NCBI GenBank assembly: GCA_022457155.1
Contig: JAJGOT010000497.1
Coordinates: forward strand, 62,001-126,000
Length of the DNA: 64,000 bases
Reading direction: 5' to 3'
DNA from: Cladopsammia gracilis
Taxonomy: Eukaryota > Cnidaria > Anthozoa > Scleractinia > Dendrophylliidae
The translations under genes were made by a program, and so were the position numbers. Below the pieces are notes generated by a model. It saw only the letters and a list, made by a program, of their open reading frames with translations, made no database searches and was not told where the DNA came from. Position 1 is the stretch's first letter; the number at the start of each line of letters is the position of its first letter. Positions 1 through 13,000 of the stretch are shown piece after piece.

Positions 1-77
1 CGCGTTTTGCCCGTCTACGTATTCTCCCGCAAAAGAAAATGGAAAACACAATTAGATTTGGAAAGGATATACATCAG

Positions 78-225
78 GCCCCCGGTTGCTCAAAAGGTGG
101 ATAGCGCTATCCATCGGATAAATCACTATCCAGTGGATAATTACTATCAAAATCCTTTGTGTTATCCGCTGGACAGTGATTCATCCGGTGGATAGCGCTA
201 TCCACCTTTTGAACAACAGCGCCCA
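78..225. mobile_element. Palindromic MITE, CCCCGGTTG(T/C)TCAAAAGGTG family, copy 1
   Basis: The ends are inverted repeats (GGTTGCTCAAAAGGTGGATA ... TATCCACCTTTTGAACAAC), and the interior repeats the TATCCA/TGGATA theme. It is the same family as 41262-41399. No coding capacity; probably a non-autonomous DNA transposon. Confidence 0.75.
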
Positions 226-349
226 GGATCTTATTACCCTAAGCTCTTGTATACATTGAATACGTAAAGAACATGTGTAAACAGTTGTTTCGCCCACACA
301 TAGCATCTGTAAAAAAACACCAAATATACAGTAGCGAGACGTAACGACA

Positions 350-746
350 TTAAAGGGGCACTGTCCGGACAGTCCCTACGCTGTCCCGCCGAAATAACAA
401 AATTTCGCTTACCTTATTTCCATGTTATATCGCTAAATGCGCAAATATACAAAGCGGATAAAAAGATCATCTAAAGCGCAAAACAGAAGCAGTAGTTTGG
501 AGATAAAGTGCAGGATTGCAAGGATGGAAGTGGATTACAGTTCATCAAATTTGATTTCGTGACAGGCGGTCAAGAAATCCAAATTGCCATTCTTGTGCGG
601 GAATTTTGTCTTTTTAGGCGTTATATTGTGTCTTTAGTTAACATTCCTTTGCTTTTATCACATTTTTCTTCCTAAGTAAGCTTAAAGCAAGCTCCTGGCC
701 ATAATCATGAAACCATGCTACATCAGCCGGGACAGTGTCCCTTTAA
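350..746. mobile_element. TTAA-flanked MITE (piggyBac-type)
   Basis: TTAA at 350-353 and 743-746 flanks inverted ends AGGGGCACTGTC and GACAGTGTCCCT. TTAA duplication is the hallmark of piggyBac-type transposition. No ORF of note. It lies downstream of the TERT stop codon. Confidence 0.7.
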
Positions 747-1015
747 GAAATAAATAAATAAAAAAAACTCGTGCAGCTTCGAAGAATGATTTAGGGTTGG
801 TACAAAGGTCTATCATGTCATCAACGAAACAGATTGGTCCCACAGCGACAAGGACGCGACTATCAGCCAACTGTCCTCCCAAAGAGCATGGAGTCCTGGC
901 AGTTCTTTGATTCATTGCTTGAATATTTCCCTCTCTTTTGCGCTCTCTTGCAGAGGTGACAGCTGCGGAATCTGGTCTCAGGAATCAAAGCGACACGCGA
1001 AACTGGCATGACTTT

Positions 1016-4000
1016 TCAACGGATGTCTTTAAATACTACGTGTTGCGAGGCATCCGTTATTTTCTTCATTTCTTCCGTGAGCCCTCCAAGACGAGACAAT
1101 CCCATTCTAAGAAACCTCAAAAGTTCCACATAACGAGACTGCTTCCTTCGCAAGCACGCGTGGAACGCGTGAAAGCAGAGCCATGTGACCTCACGCTTGT
1201 CCAATGAAAACGTAGCTTTTTCAGGTGATAGTTTGCGAGACTTGCGTAAGCTTGTGGAATGGAAGTATTGTGCCAAATCAGTGACTACCACGCAATAAAA
1301 CTGAGGGTTATCTTTTGGTTGGCGCCCTGAACAAAGACAAAGAAAACAAACTTCACTGACCAAACAAAATAAAGTTCCTAGCAAATGTTTCACTGCCAGA
1401 ATGGTAGATGAAATTTTACAGTGTGACCATTCAAATGAAAGCTATTGAGCAGTACTTTCCTGTGGTACTGTTTATTATGCTGTACAAGGTGGTTCTAACC
1501 TTTGAGTTTGTGGATGAAATTCTTAAGTGTGACCATTCAAATGAACGCTATTGAGCAGTACTTTCCTGTGGTACTGTTTATTATGCTGTAAAATGCAAAT
1601 GTAACTGTTGTTTATAGTGGATGAGCACTTGGCTAGTAGCTAATGTGGTACCGTGGTGGTGTTTATTATGCTGTTCACAGTGATTTTAACTTTTGAGTCG
1701 GTGGATGACATTTTACAGTGTGACCATTCAAATGAAAGCTGTTGTTGAGCAGTACTTTTCTGAGGTACTATTTATTTTGCCTTACATGGTTGTTCTAATG
1801 ATTGAGTCTCCGGATGAAATCCTAAAGTGTAGCGTAGCACTTTCTCATGTTACTGTTTTCAGTTTCTTACAAAACGAAAATTTGGGTTTTATTTTGAATT
1901 TTGATTTTTGGCAGTGAAAGAGTTAAACTCGGGTGAAAGAGTGCCGAGAAGAACGGTAACTTTGCGGATATCCTAATGGAAATTCGCGCAGATATTTTTT
2001 CTTGACGATAGTCAACATTAGTGTGCACTAGAATTACTGCTCAAGCGAACATGGACTCTAATTAATTTTTATTAATACAAATTCGAGAAGAATGTAACTG
2101 TTTGAGAGCTCACGCGGAGAAACAACGATAGCTCATAGACTTGCAGTTCAAACAAAAGCGACAATATGAACCCATTATAATTCTTACATCTGCAATCTTT
2201 TGTTGAAATTTGATGAAAATTTAAGCAGATTCTAACTGAGAAACTTACAAAAGAAACTGCGAGAGCTCCTTCTCGTTTTATCCGGGCTTTAGATGCATTT
2301 ATCAACCGTCGTGTTCAAAAACAGATTGCAACCAAAATAAATCGCGACTAGCTCCTGTGTTTTTTCCCCCCCTTTTTTTCTGAGTTTCCTTTCTCTGCTG
2401 TTTCCCGTTTAATTTGAGCCTTTTTAATAACTTTGAATCGTATTGTTCCCTGTTTTACACTAATGGTATAATTGTATGTTTCCGCTAGCCTTGTCGTGTT
2501 GTCAGACAGTATATATTCATTAGTGTTTTGTTTCGGTAAGTGAAAATTCTAAGATGAATATCACCCAGGAAATGCGAAAACATTAAAAGCGAATTTGTTT
2601 TGACAGGAAGACCCAATGCAAATTCGCTAATGAGAATGACGTAAGCATAATGCTTTGTTTAGTATTTTAAGGTAGTTTGTTCAAACAATGAAAGAAAACG
2701 AGAGACACGCCCGACATAGCTATAAATCTAAAAACGAAAAGCTGTGTCAAACTAAAAGCAAATATGGGTGTTGCCTTGGTGCAAAATAAGATTAATTTAA
2801 CAATCGTATAAAAAAGAAATAAAGCGCAAACGAAACGATTAGACGGACACTAATTTAATCTCGGCTTCACGTCAGTTGTAATGAAATGCTCGAAATTGGC
2901 AGTGCGAGTGCGTTTCACTATTAGCGACTAAAATTAGCGAATACTTGTTTCCTGCCCTGCTTCAATGGTTAGATTGATTAGAACTCCACGACTTACATTT
3001 TGAATGAAATCCATTAGGTTAGCTTTTAAGATCATCATCTTATTATTCCCTCGGCCAATCCAATTACAGCGTTTTATGCTGTAAGGCGGAGATAAAGGTC
3101 GAGATGACTAAGCAATTTCACGCCGAGATTAAACTGTGGCGCGACTGTCAAACATTTTTAAACTTTAATTTTAAGTTCAAAATTAAAAACAAAAATCAAT
3201 TCCATTTTGAAAACAGAAGTGAAATAAACAGTACGACTTGACAGTACGTATCGGCAGCTTTCATTTGAATGGTAAAACTGTAGGCTTTTATCCACAGACT
3301 TAAAAGTTACAAACAAACTCAGTGTATGGTATAAAAAACAGCGCAACAGGCAATTGCTGCTCATCAGCTTTCTCTGGATCGGTCACACTTAGGACCCCAT
3401 AACATAATACTGAAATAACACCACAGGAAAGTTCTGCTCATTAGCTTTCATTTGAATAATCACGCTTTAGGTTTTGGAACGAGGGAAAATACATTTAGGC
3501 GGTATCCTTTAAAAAGTTGATAAATTTCGTTTTTCTCCTCGCCTCTTTGCTTAACAATGTATAACATTCTTCGGTATATTGTTACGACTAACTGGCAACG
3601 TTGTAAAAATAAATTGGCGACTTGTAACTTTGCTCCTAAACATTGAATAACCCTATTAAAAATTTGGGGACAAGACAACTTTTGAGGTGTCATAACGGTA
3701 GTAAAAGCGGCTTTGGTAGAGAGCCAACAAAAAGGCCTACTTGAATTAAAAATCGTGATATGTGCGAATGTTTATTTTTGTCCGACGTTCTCCATTCCTT
3801 AGCTTCCCGCAGTCTGGTAGCTTAAAACAAGTTTGCAAACAGGTTATTAGATTTTTCTGTCTTTGAGGCTGAGGTCTTATTTGCGGTTGGGTGCAGAGCC
3901 AAGTGGCCCTCAATTGCCGGAGCTCAACCGGTTTCCGTTGCATAAAGTAACTGAGAGTATTGCTATACTCTCCCTACCCTCCCTCCCACCGCTGGATGGA

Positions 4001-7000
4001 GGACGTGCGGTGGTGTAGTGGTTAACACGTTGGACTTCACATCTGAAGGTCGGTGACTCGAGGCCTGGTCATTGCCATCGTGTTGTTTCCTAAGACAAGA
4101 AACTTAACTTCATGCACATTGTGTCTCCCCGTCCAGGTGTATAAATGGATAACGGCGACATAATGCTGGGGTAACCCTGCGATAAACTAACATCCCATTC
4201 AGGGATAAGTGCATGGCAACACCAACTCAGAAACCGGGTTGAGCTCATTTAGACTGTGTTTGTTTACTTTGTTTCACTGATACAGCGGAGTCCCGTTTTC
4301 TCGATTTTAAGGCTAGGTCCAAGCATTTGCGTTAGTGTAACACTGTTATTTTATCCGGATATTTCGAAACTCCGAAACCTCGAACCCCCCCCCCCCGCCT
4401 TCCCCGAGAGAATTTTCCCACAATTTTACCCTCGAACTGACATTGAAGAGGGTAGGGCAACTTTCGTAGTCACAGTTGATGCATTTTTAAACAATACCAA
4501 ATCAATAATTACTACATTCTCTTGCAATGCATCAGACAATTCCATTAGTACCCCGGGTATTAGCATTTTGTGCGTGAAAAATTGGCAAATGCCCCATGGT
4601 GGGAACAAAAAAGATGTGAAATGCTGGAATTGACTGATGTGTAAACATGAAACAACGGGATTATCGTGTCACATATATCACTGTACTGCACGGTGGTTTT
4701 ACGATACTGGAATGTAAAACTATTTTATTATATAATCTTCAGTGAAATACCAGGATTTCTCCTACCGTGGAAAACCCATATCTCGCCACATGTGCAGATA
4801 TCAATTTTATCTACACTGTGAATAGTGAAGATATTAATATCTTCACCTTAGCTTCCATATTTGCGCTTATTTTTTAAATATCAAACAAGCTAAAAGGTGT
4901 TGGTCTACAAACGAAACATCTTTGGATTTATCAGCGCATATTTTTACCATGCATATCCTGTGCGAAACGCTTAAATGAAAATCAAGGCAGGGTTTTTATT
5001 TCGAAAAAGAATTAAGCTTAGAAAGCAAATGAAACGGCTCTTCAATAACACAGAAATTTCCATTTACAACATTTCTCCATTTGCAAATGGATTTTGACAA
5101 CTCATTTTCACTTCATTTTGACTTATGGAAAATGAAGAGAAGATCCAAGAAAGCCGGTTTCTGCTTTTAAAAGGTAAATAATTATATAAATAAGCAGTAT
5201 TGCAGTGGGTCCTTTGCAAATAAGTAATTTGAAATGAATAGTTCTATTACGGAATTGACATGCTCTTGAGTTTAATTCCTCATTAACAAAATACATACTT
5301 AGTAGGTACAAGAAAGCAACGCTATATTAGAGTTTCCAGAACAAAGAGAAGCCATTAAGGTTCTCCAAACGCAAATGTTAGATCGCTCGTATTTAAAAGC
5401 GTGTCATTCAACTTGAGCTTATTCCTTGATGGAAAATATATTAACAAACGCCTCACATCTGTCTGAATAAATGCACTTAATATCCAAGACAAACAAATGT
5501 CGAACGACAGGGCGGTGAATAAAAATGTATTGAAATATAATCAGTTTCTGATATAATAAATTAACGGTGTGTTTCGAAAAATGGACGAAAATTCTAGGCA
5601 TGATGAGGTCGACCGACGCGTCCATCAGAAATTTGTCAAAAAAAGTTGCGGTCGTTTTTCACGATTTAGAAGCATGTTGCTTTCACGATATTGGGCTTAT
5701 AGAAATAAAACTAAAGATAATAAGAAAAACTATAAAAGTGCATCTCAATATATCACTACATTGTCAAGACGACAGGTGCACTGAGAAAAAAAAACTTTTA
5801 GGATATTGGCATGATGTTTCTCAATTTAGGACTAACATAAAAAACCAAAAACTGAAAAGTCGTCAAAAAGAAAAAAAAATTATCTATTGAAAAATAGCTA
5901 TGGCATAAAAGTGTATCCATTCCTGATTGGCCAACAGTTGTATAAATATATATAATGTTGTAAAGGAAGTTGAAGGCAGTTCGTATGGTTACAAAAATAC
6001 TCAAGAGTTATGTTATGTAGTTTTATGTTATGCCTGGTTCCCAGATAAAGCACATGGAATTTATTACCGTCCTCCCTCGATCAAGAATCCGAGACGTTTA
6101 CTTAAAATTTCGTATTTTTGCCTTTAACAACATCAATAAACTGGCTTGAATTTTGGACTATTTCTTGTCCTTGGCAGTAAATGTTGAATGATTTGAATTC
6201 AATGTTGAATACATTCAAGACTCGAGTGCTTGTTAGTCATTTCGCTTTCCATGACAACAAACGGGCGCTTATTCGCGGAGGTGGGGGCGCTTACTCAAAA
6301 GTGGGCACATATTCGGGGAATACAGTATTTTACAACAAGATCAAGCACAAGGCTGAATACGCACGCGCAATGGGGCCTTCTCCGCTTTCATAATGGCGGG
6401 CGGACGCAGAAAATCCCTGGACAAACCTTCCGACACCAAGAGTCGTGAAGTATTTTATTGCGTGAAACGCCTTTCTGGTCGAAACAGGGGCTCCAGTATG
6501 AAGAAAATAAATATCGTTGTCAATCTCTGGACATAACCTCCGGAGACGACATTTCATCACGCGGAGAAAGGCCCTGATGGACGAGATTGTTCAGTTCTTA
6601 GCGTGTGTTTATTCCAGTTCCAATTGGCAAAATAAGGGCAAGCACATACAGTCACGTGTAATTTAACCCGCTTTGGACTCAGTTCCTGGCGGTATCAGGC
6701 GCCCAAGATCTGGAACAACTTGTCTGATGTCGTAAGAGCGTCGTTAGATTTTAAAGGGAACCTCCATTGTCAGAACAAATTGACGTTAAATTGTTGGAAA
6801 TAAAGTCGAAATTTAAAATCTTTAAAAAGCAAGTGCAAATATAACTTTAAAATGGATATAAATATCGCCTGTTTTCGCTTTCAAATTTCCCGCGCGCCGC
6901 CATTTTGAAAATTTGTGACGTGTTACGGTTGCCGCTATTGAAGAATCGAAGTTCTTTTGTATGCAACAATAAGACAACCGTAACACGTCATAAAAATTCA

Positions 7001-10000
7001 AAATGGTAGCGCGCGGGAAATTTGAAAACGAAAATAGGCGATTCATATCCATCTTTTTGTACACTAAAATTATATTTGCACCTACTTTTTAAAATTTTTA
7101 ATTTAGACTTTAAAACGTTCAGAAAACTGTTTTTTTTTTTTTTTTGGAAAATGAGTCATTACTTTAGTATCGACGAATCGTCTTTTTATTCAATTTTGTA
7201 ACTATTTTAATAGTATTTTTACGTGTGATAATTTAATTTAATTGTAAATACTTTTTATATTGTCTTAATAATTTTATTCACAGTGGCATACCTGTGAATT
7301 AGCTGGTAAAGTTTTTTAACTGATCGGTATATCTAAGAGTATGCGCCACTTTAAATAAAGTATTGTTGTTGTTGTTGTTGTTATGAATTTTCTTTTATCC
7401 ATAACTACAGAAAAACAGAAACTGCGTATAATTCTACACCAAGCGGGAGGCTCGCTACTGGTTGGTTTACACGGGATTAATTTGCCAAAGTGTTCCCTAG
7501 CCGCCATTTTAAATACCGAGAAGACACTGGGGCCGAGGTGGTTTTGCAGTCATTCTCGCTTTGAATTCACAGCTTACACACGTGTATATTCGGCGCCCAT
7601 TATCCACAGCCTACACACGTGTATTATTGGCGCACATTATCCACAGCTTACATACGTGTTCAGAAGTGACGGTTGGATATAATACAATAAAATTTAAATG
7701 CTATGGAGAAAGACTGGAACCTAATTTAAAAGAAATGACAATAGTGGAAAAATGATAATATACAGACCTATCTTAAAGTCTGCTAGAAAATATAAACATA
7801 TATACAAGGCTAGTAAAGAAAAAGTTTCTCACTACCCACATTTTCATTTAAAGCTGGTTTTAAATCCTTAATCAATAATGTCTCCTTAATTCTACAATGG
7901 ATATCCGATCGCCCAGTTGTTAAAATTTCAAATGATCCCATTTAATGTTGTGGCCCGTTGAAGTCATATGATCTGCAATGGCTGATGCGTGACAACCCTT
8001 CGTGAGTGCATTAAAATGTTCAGTTTTTCTGTCATGTAATCGACGCTTTGTTTTTCCTATGAAAAAATCGTCACAGTCCCAGCAGCTTGCCTTGTAAACG
8101 ACCTTTGACATGAGAGAGCGGCTAAGTGTGTCCTTGTAGGAGAAAAAAGACTTAATCCGGCGACTGTTTCGAAAAATAATTCTAAGGTTAAAGCACCATA
8201 GAACCTGCAGATACAGGATTTAAGTTGCTGTATAACGACTTTCCTGTGGAACCCTAGATAAGGTAAAACGATGAAAACATCTCTTTTGGGTACCGTATGT
8301 ACCAAACGAAACGTCAAGTCATTAATCACAGTTTTTTACAACATGCGTTGTTTTGTCATGTTTATAACCACAGTGTGTATTTTATTTCTGTTAAAGCTGA
8401 AATGGCCGAAGAATAAGAGTTTTTACACACGTGTATATTCGGCGCGCATTATCCACGGCTTACACCAGTGTATATTCGGTGCGCATTATCCACAGCTTAC
8501 ACACGTGTATGTTTGGCGTACATTATCCACGGCTTACACCAGTGTATATTCGGTGCGCATTATCCACAGCTTACACACGTGTATATTCGGCGCGCATTAT
8601 CCACAGGTTACACACGTGTATATTCGGCGCGCATTATCCACAGCTTACACACGTGTATATTCGGCGCGCATTATCCACAGCTTACACACGTGTATATTCG
8701 GCGCGCATTATCCACAGCTTACACACGTGTATATTCGGTGCGCATTATCCACAGGTTACACACGTGTATATTCGGCGCGCATTATCCACAGCTTACACAC
8801 GTGTATATTCGGTGCGCATTATCCACAGGTTACACACGTGTATGTTTGGCGTACATTATCCACAGCTTACACACGTGTATATTCGGCGCGCATTATCCAC
8901 AGCTTACACATGTGTATATTCGGCGCGCATTATCCACAGCTTACACACGTGTATATTCGGCGCGCATTATGTCCTGGAGGACTAACCCTTTTACTGCTAA
9001 GAGCTTCCAAAAATTAAAGTTTAAGAAAAATATCACATTTCGTTTCATAAAATATTGAAAAACAAAAAGCGCCATAAGAAATCATAGCATTCATTTGAAT
9101 GGTCAAGGGGTAGGATGTTATTCAAAGACCCAAAAGTTAGAACAGTACCACAGGAAAGTACTGCTCAGTAGCATTCATTTGAAAGATCTTGAATGGTTAC
9201 CAGTTTGTACAGCGTAATAAACAGCACCGCAGGAAAGTACTGCGCAATGGCTTTCATTTGAATGGTCACACTGTAAGATTTTATCTATAAACTTAAAAGT
9301 TAGAACCACCTTGTATAACATAATAAATAGTACCACAGGAAAGTCTTGCTTAATTAGTAACATTTGAATGGTTGCACGTTAAGATTGTATCCAAAGACGC
9401 AAAAGTTTGTAACACATTACACGACGCAAGGTTAACTCTGGGAGTTATAGTGTCAAAAAGAACGAAAAAACTTTTGATTTGGAATAAGTTCCAGGTCTCC
9501 GTAATAAAGCAAGGCCTCTAAGTATCACGTGAGTAGGGTTATATGAAGAGAAGTTTTACCTCTTGGCAGCTCTTTGGCGTAAGTGTGAAACTTGTTCGCT
9601 GCCAACAGGAACAGCTGGTAGACGTTCAACAGGACACACTCGCGCGAGTTCAGACTGTGATCCAAGAGTAAAGGATGGCACTTCGGGCGCACTGAGTAAA
9701 GGAGCTTTCGTCGGAGGGCTTGGCCAGGATGAGCATCTAAAGCCATAGATAGCGTGTCTCTTAAGAGGAGCCCTGAGAGGATAGCACATATAAAGTGAAC
9801 ATTTTGAGAGGATAAGACATATAAAGTAAACATTCTGAGAGGATAACACATATAAAGTGAACATTTTGAGTTCCTGAAGCGGAGGCTTGTCAGAGTTGGA
9901 GAGTTGTCAGTTCTAGTAGGACATCAAGTAGACAATGCGGAAGGGCAGTCAGTCTTATGGCGACATATAGGGACTACGTCATCATTTTAAAGTGTTACTC

Positions 10001-13000
10001 GGAGTTTAAAAAGCCAAAATACAAATTTATATCCATGGAACCCAAAAATAACGAATAAATGATTTTGTTTAGAAGTATTCTACTGGTGCTCTAAGAGAAA
10101 AATAAGTGTCTTGAGGTACAGATGGCCAGGATGGAATTTCAACTTGAAAAAATTAAGCTAATTTTTTCAGATTCATCGCCTTGTGTCAACGTCAAATTGG
10201 TCAAAATCCCCATGATACATTAGATTTAAACGCAGTCTTTTTAACAAAATCGTCCACGTATGGAAGGTTTTTCCTAAAGACGCCTTCGCATTCTCTATCA
10301 ACAAACAAAAGTTTGCAAACTGGTTGTGGAAAATACATGTCGGAGTTTGAACGTCGTGTCAATATGTTCGGTAAACTGCTTTTGCCACGTTTTCACAAGC
10401 CGACTTGTTTGCCAACACCAGTTTAAAAACTAAGTTTGTCGACGGTGTGAACGCGCCTTAAGACTTACCTTTGTACCGAGACAAATCGCTACGAACTTCA
10501 AGTGTGACTGTATTCAAGAGATACCCACACCAGGGGAATCTCTCACTCGCGCCAATCCTCTTGACCTCTTGTCCGTCGCCCGTGACCGCGTCAAAGTTGG
10601 TCTGCGTTTTATCGCGATTAATAAAACAGCCATATTCAGGTATCCCGGCATGCATCACATTCAAGAACTTAATGGCCAGGCTCTTGTCCGGAGTGATGAG
10701 TAAAAAGTCGTCTACCCATCTGAGCAAGAGGGAGTCTGGGTCCCCGGTTATTTCTGAAAGGTGGGTCTTCTCCATATGACTGTAGAAGTAGCCACAAAGG
10801 ATTGTGGACAAGATGGAGCCTTGCGCTATTCCTAATAATCAAGACAATTTTAGCGAGAAAACATGCAAACCGGCGGTGCCATGCAGGCAAAACATACAAC
10901 CGGAACCAAACGCGGGGAATCCTGCAACCGGTGCCAGGCGCGGGTAAACATACAACCGTTGCGAAGCGCGGGAAATCAAGCAACCTGTGCTAAGCGTAGA
11001 AAAGTATACATGTTTTCCCGCGCTTCGTACTAGTTGTATGTTTCCCCGCGCTTAACACCAGTTTCATTTTTTTTTTTCGCGCTTGGCACTAGTTGCATGT
11101 TTTCCCGCGCTTGGCACGAGTTACATGTTTTCCCGCGCTTGGCACGAGTTACATGTTTTCCCGCGCTTGGCACTAGTTGCATGTTTTCCCGTGATTGCAC
11201 TAGTTCCTTGTTTTCCCGCACATGTCACCGGTGGCATGTTTTCTCGCCCTTATTGTCGCTTGCATATTTTTCCGCGCTTGGCAACGGTTCCCCGTTTCCC
11301 CCCCGCTTGGCACTGATTGCAAGTTTCTCTCGAGCTTGGCACCGCTTGTAATCAGGGGCAGGCGTGCATGTATGATCACGATTAGATTCATAAGAATTTG
11401 CTCCTGATTAGTTGAGAAAACTGCATGCTTTTTTCCCTCACTGATTGATAGCATAAAACTAAAGCAATCACATATTTGGTATCTATAGCAAAAAATGCTG
11501 AGTCATTTCGGTTTTTGTCCACCTTTAGCTGCATCTCTTGCCAGCTCTCTTCTTTGCCATGATTCCCGCAGCAGTTTGCTAACGTATTTACGTCACAGTG
11601 TAATGCCTGGTTTTGGCCGCGCACAAATTTGAGCCACTTTTTAGCGCCAATAACTTACCTTTGAGAGCATAAAAATAGCGTTTCGCATCGTCTCTAACAC
11701 TTTAAACCCTTTATTCCAAGGTATACACTGATTTTAAAAAACATAGCTATTTGAGAAATATATATCTTATTGATGGGAATAAAAATTAAAGGTATATATG
11801 TAAAGGCCCATTTACACATGCGATTTTTGATGCGATTTTTGTCGCGCTCTCCAATGCAATTTTTGTCGCATGTGTAAACGAGCGGCGATTTCAGTGCGAC
11901 TCGGGTGCGATATTTGCTGCGATTTCCCAAAAATCGCCGCCAAGTTGCATCAGGTTTCGAACATGTTCGAAACCTCTGCGACATCGCGCGACAAATCGCG
12001 CCCAAATCGCACTGAAATCGCCGCCCGTTTACACATGCGATTTGTAGATGCAACTTGCGTGCGACAAAATTTGCATCGACAAGTGCGACAAAAATTGCAC
12101 AAAAAATCGCCTGTGTAAACGGGCCTTAAGACATATATTTCTCAAATAGCTATATTTTTGAAAATCAGTGTATGTATAAAACCAATTTCAGACTCTTTAT
12201 GTCATCTTCGTGTTAGAAGACCGATTTAATTTCAACTTCAACTTCAACTTCAACTGAACTTTATTTGTTAAATTTTAATAAAATTACAGAGTTAAAAAAA
12301 GGCAAGGTGCTAATCGAGGCGGATAAATAAATAAATAAATAAATAACCAAAGGTATCACAAAACGCCGTTATAAAAGGACGTTTCCACGTGTTACTCACC
12401 CCTAATTTGTTGGTAATAGTTGTTTCCAATCTTGACAATGTTGTTGAAGATATGTTCCTTCAACAAGTCAATCAGTTTGTCACGGTCCTCGGTCAGGTAC
12501 CACACGTGATCCACTGCTATCAATTGCCTCAGTTTCCTCGCGATAATGAGGGACCGAAAGAACTCTGGAAATGAACGGCAGTCGTCTGCAGTGCTTACGT
12601 GTTTGTGAAATTCCCTAGAATTAAATTGAAAGCAATACCTTTATAATACCTTCGTTTTTTAACAAGAACACTGGCTGGATTTTGCATTTACCTGCGTGTT
12701 TTATCGCGTGATCCCCACGTGCGCGCACCACGGCGAGGTGATTTACATGTACGTCCAACTTCAAATTCTCCCATAAGTTTGCTTTGGTCTAGACCCAGGG
12801 GGTTTTAACTTTGAATCATATCAATATATAGTCATTTGAATGTATAAAGCATCTATCAGCCCAAAATACTGTATCACATAGAAGGTTTGATGCAAGAGGC
12901 AAGAGGCGTTATATTTGCGTTGTGCTGTAACACAATATTCAGTTTGCGTCTCTGGTGACTACATCGAAATACGGGCGAGTGGTCGCTCACCAGAGGTTAA

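Noticed and set aside
5567..5890. Open frame of 107 codons on the plus strand
   Set aside because: AT-rich, lysine/isoleucine-heavy, no homology I recognise, inside TERT intron 5.
8423..8970. CRISPR array
   Set aside because: Tandem units without unique spacers in a eukaryotic intron; there are no cas genes.
8271..9058. Overlapping open frames of 184-248 codons with repeated peptides
   Set aside because: They read a 37-bp minisatellite whose length is not a multiple of three; all frames are open by arithmetic and none has a gene-like context.
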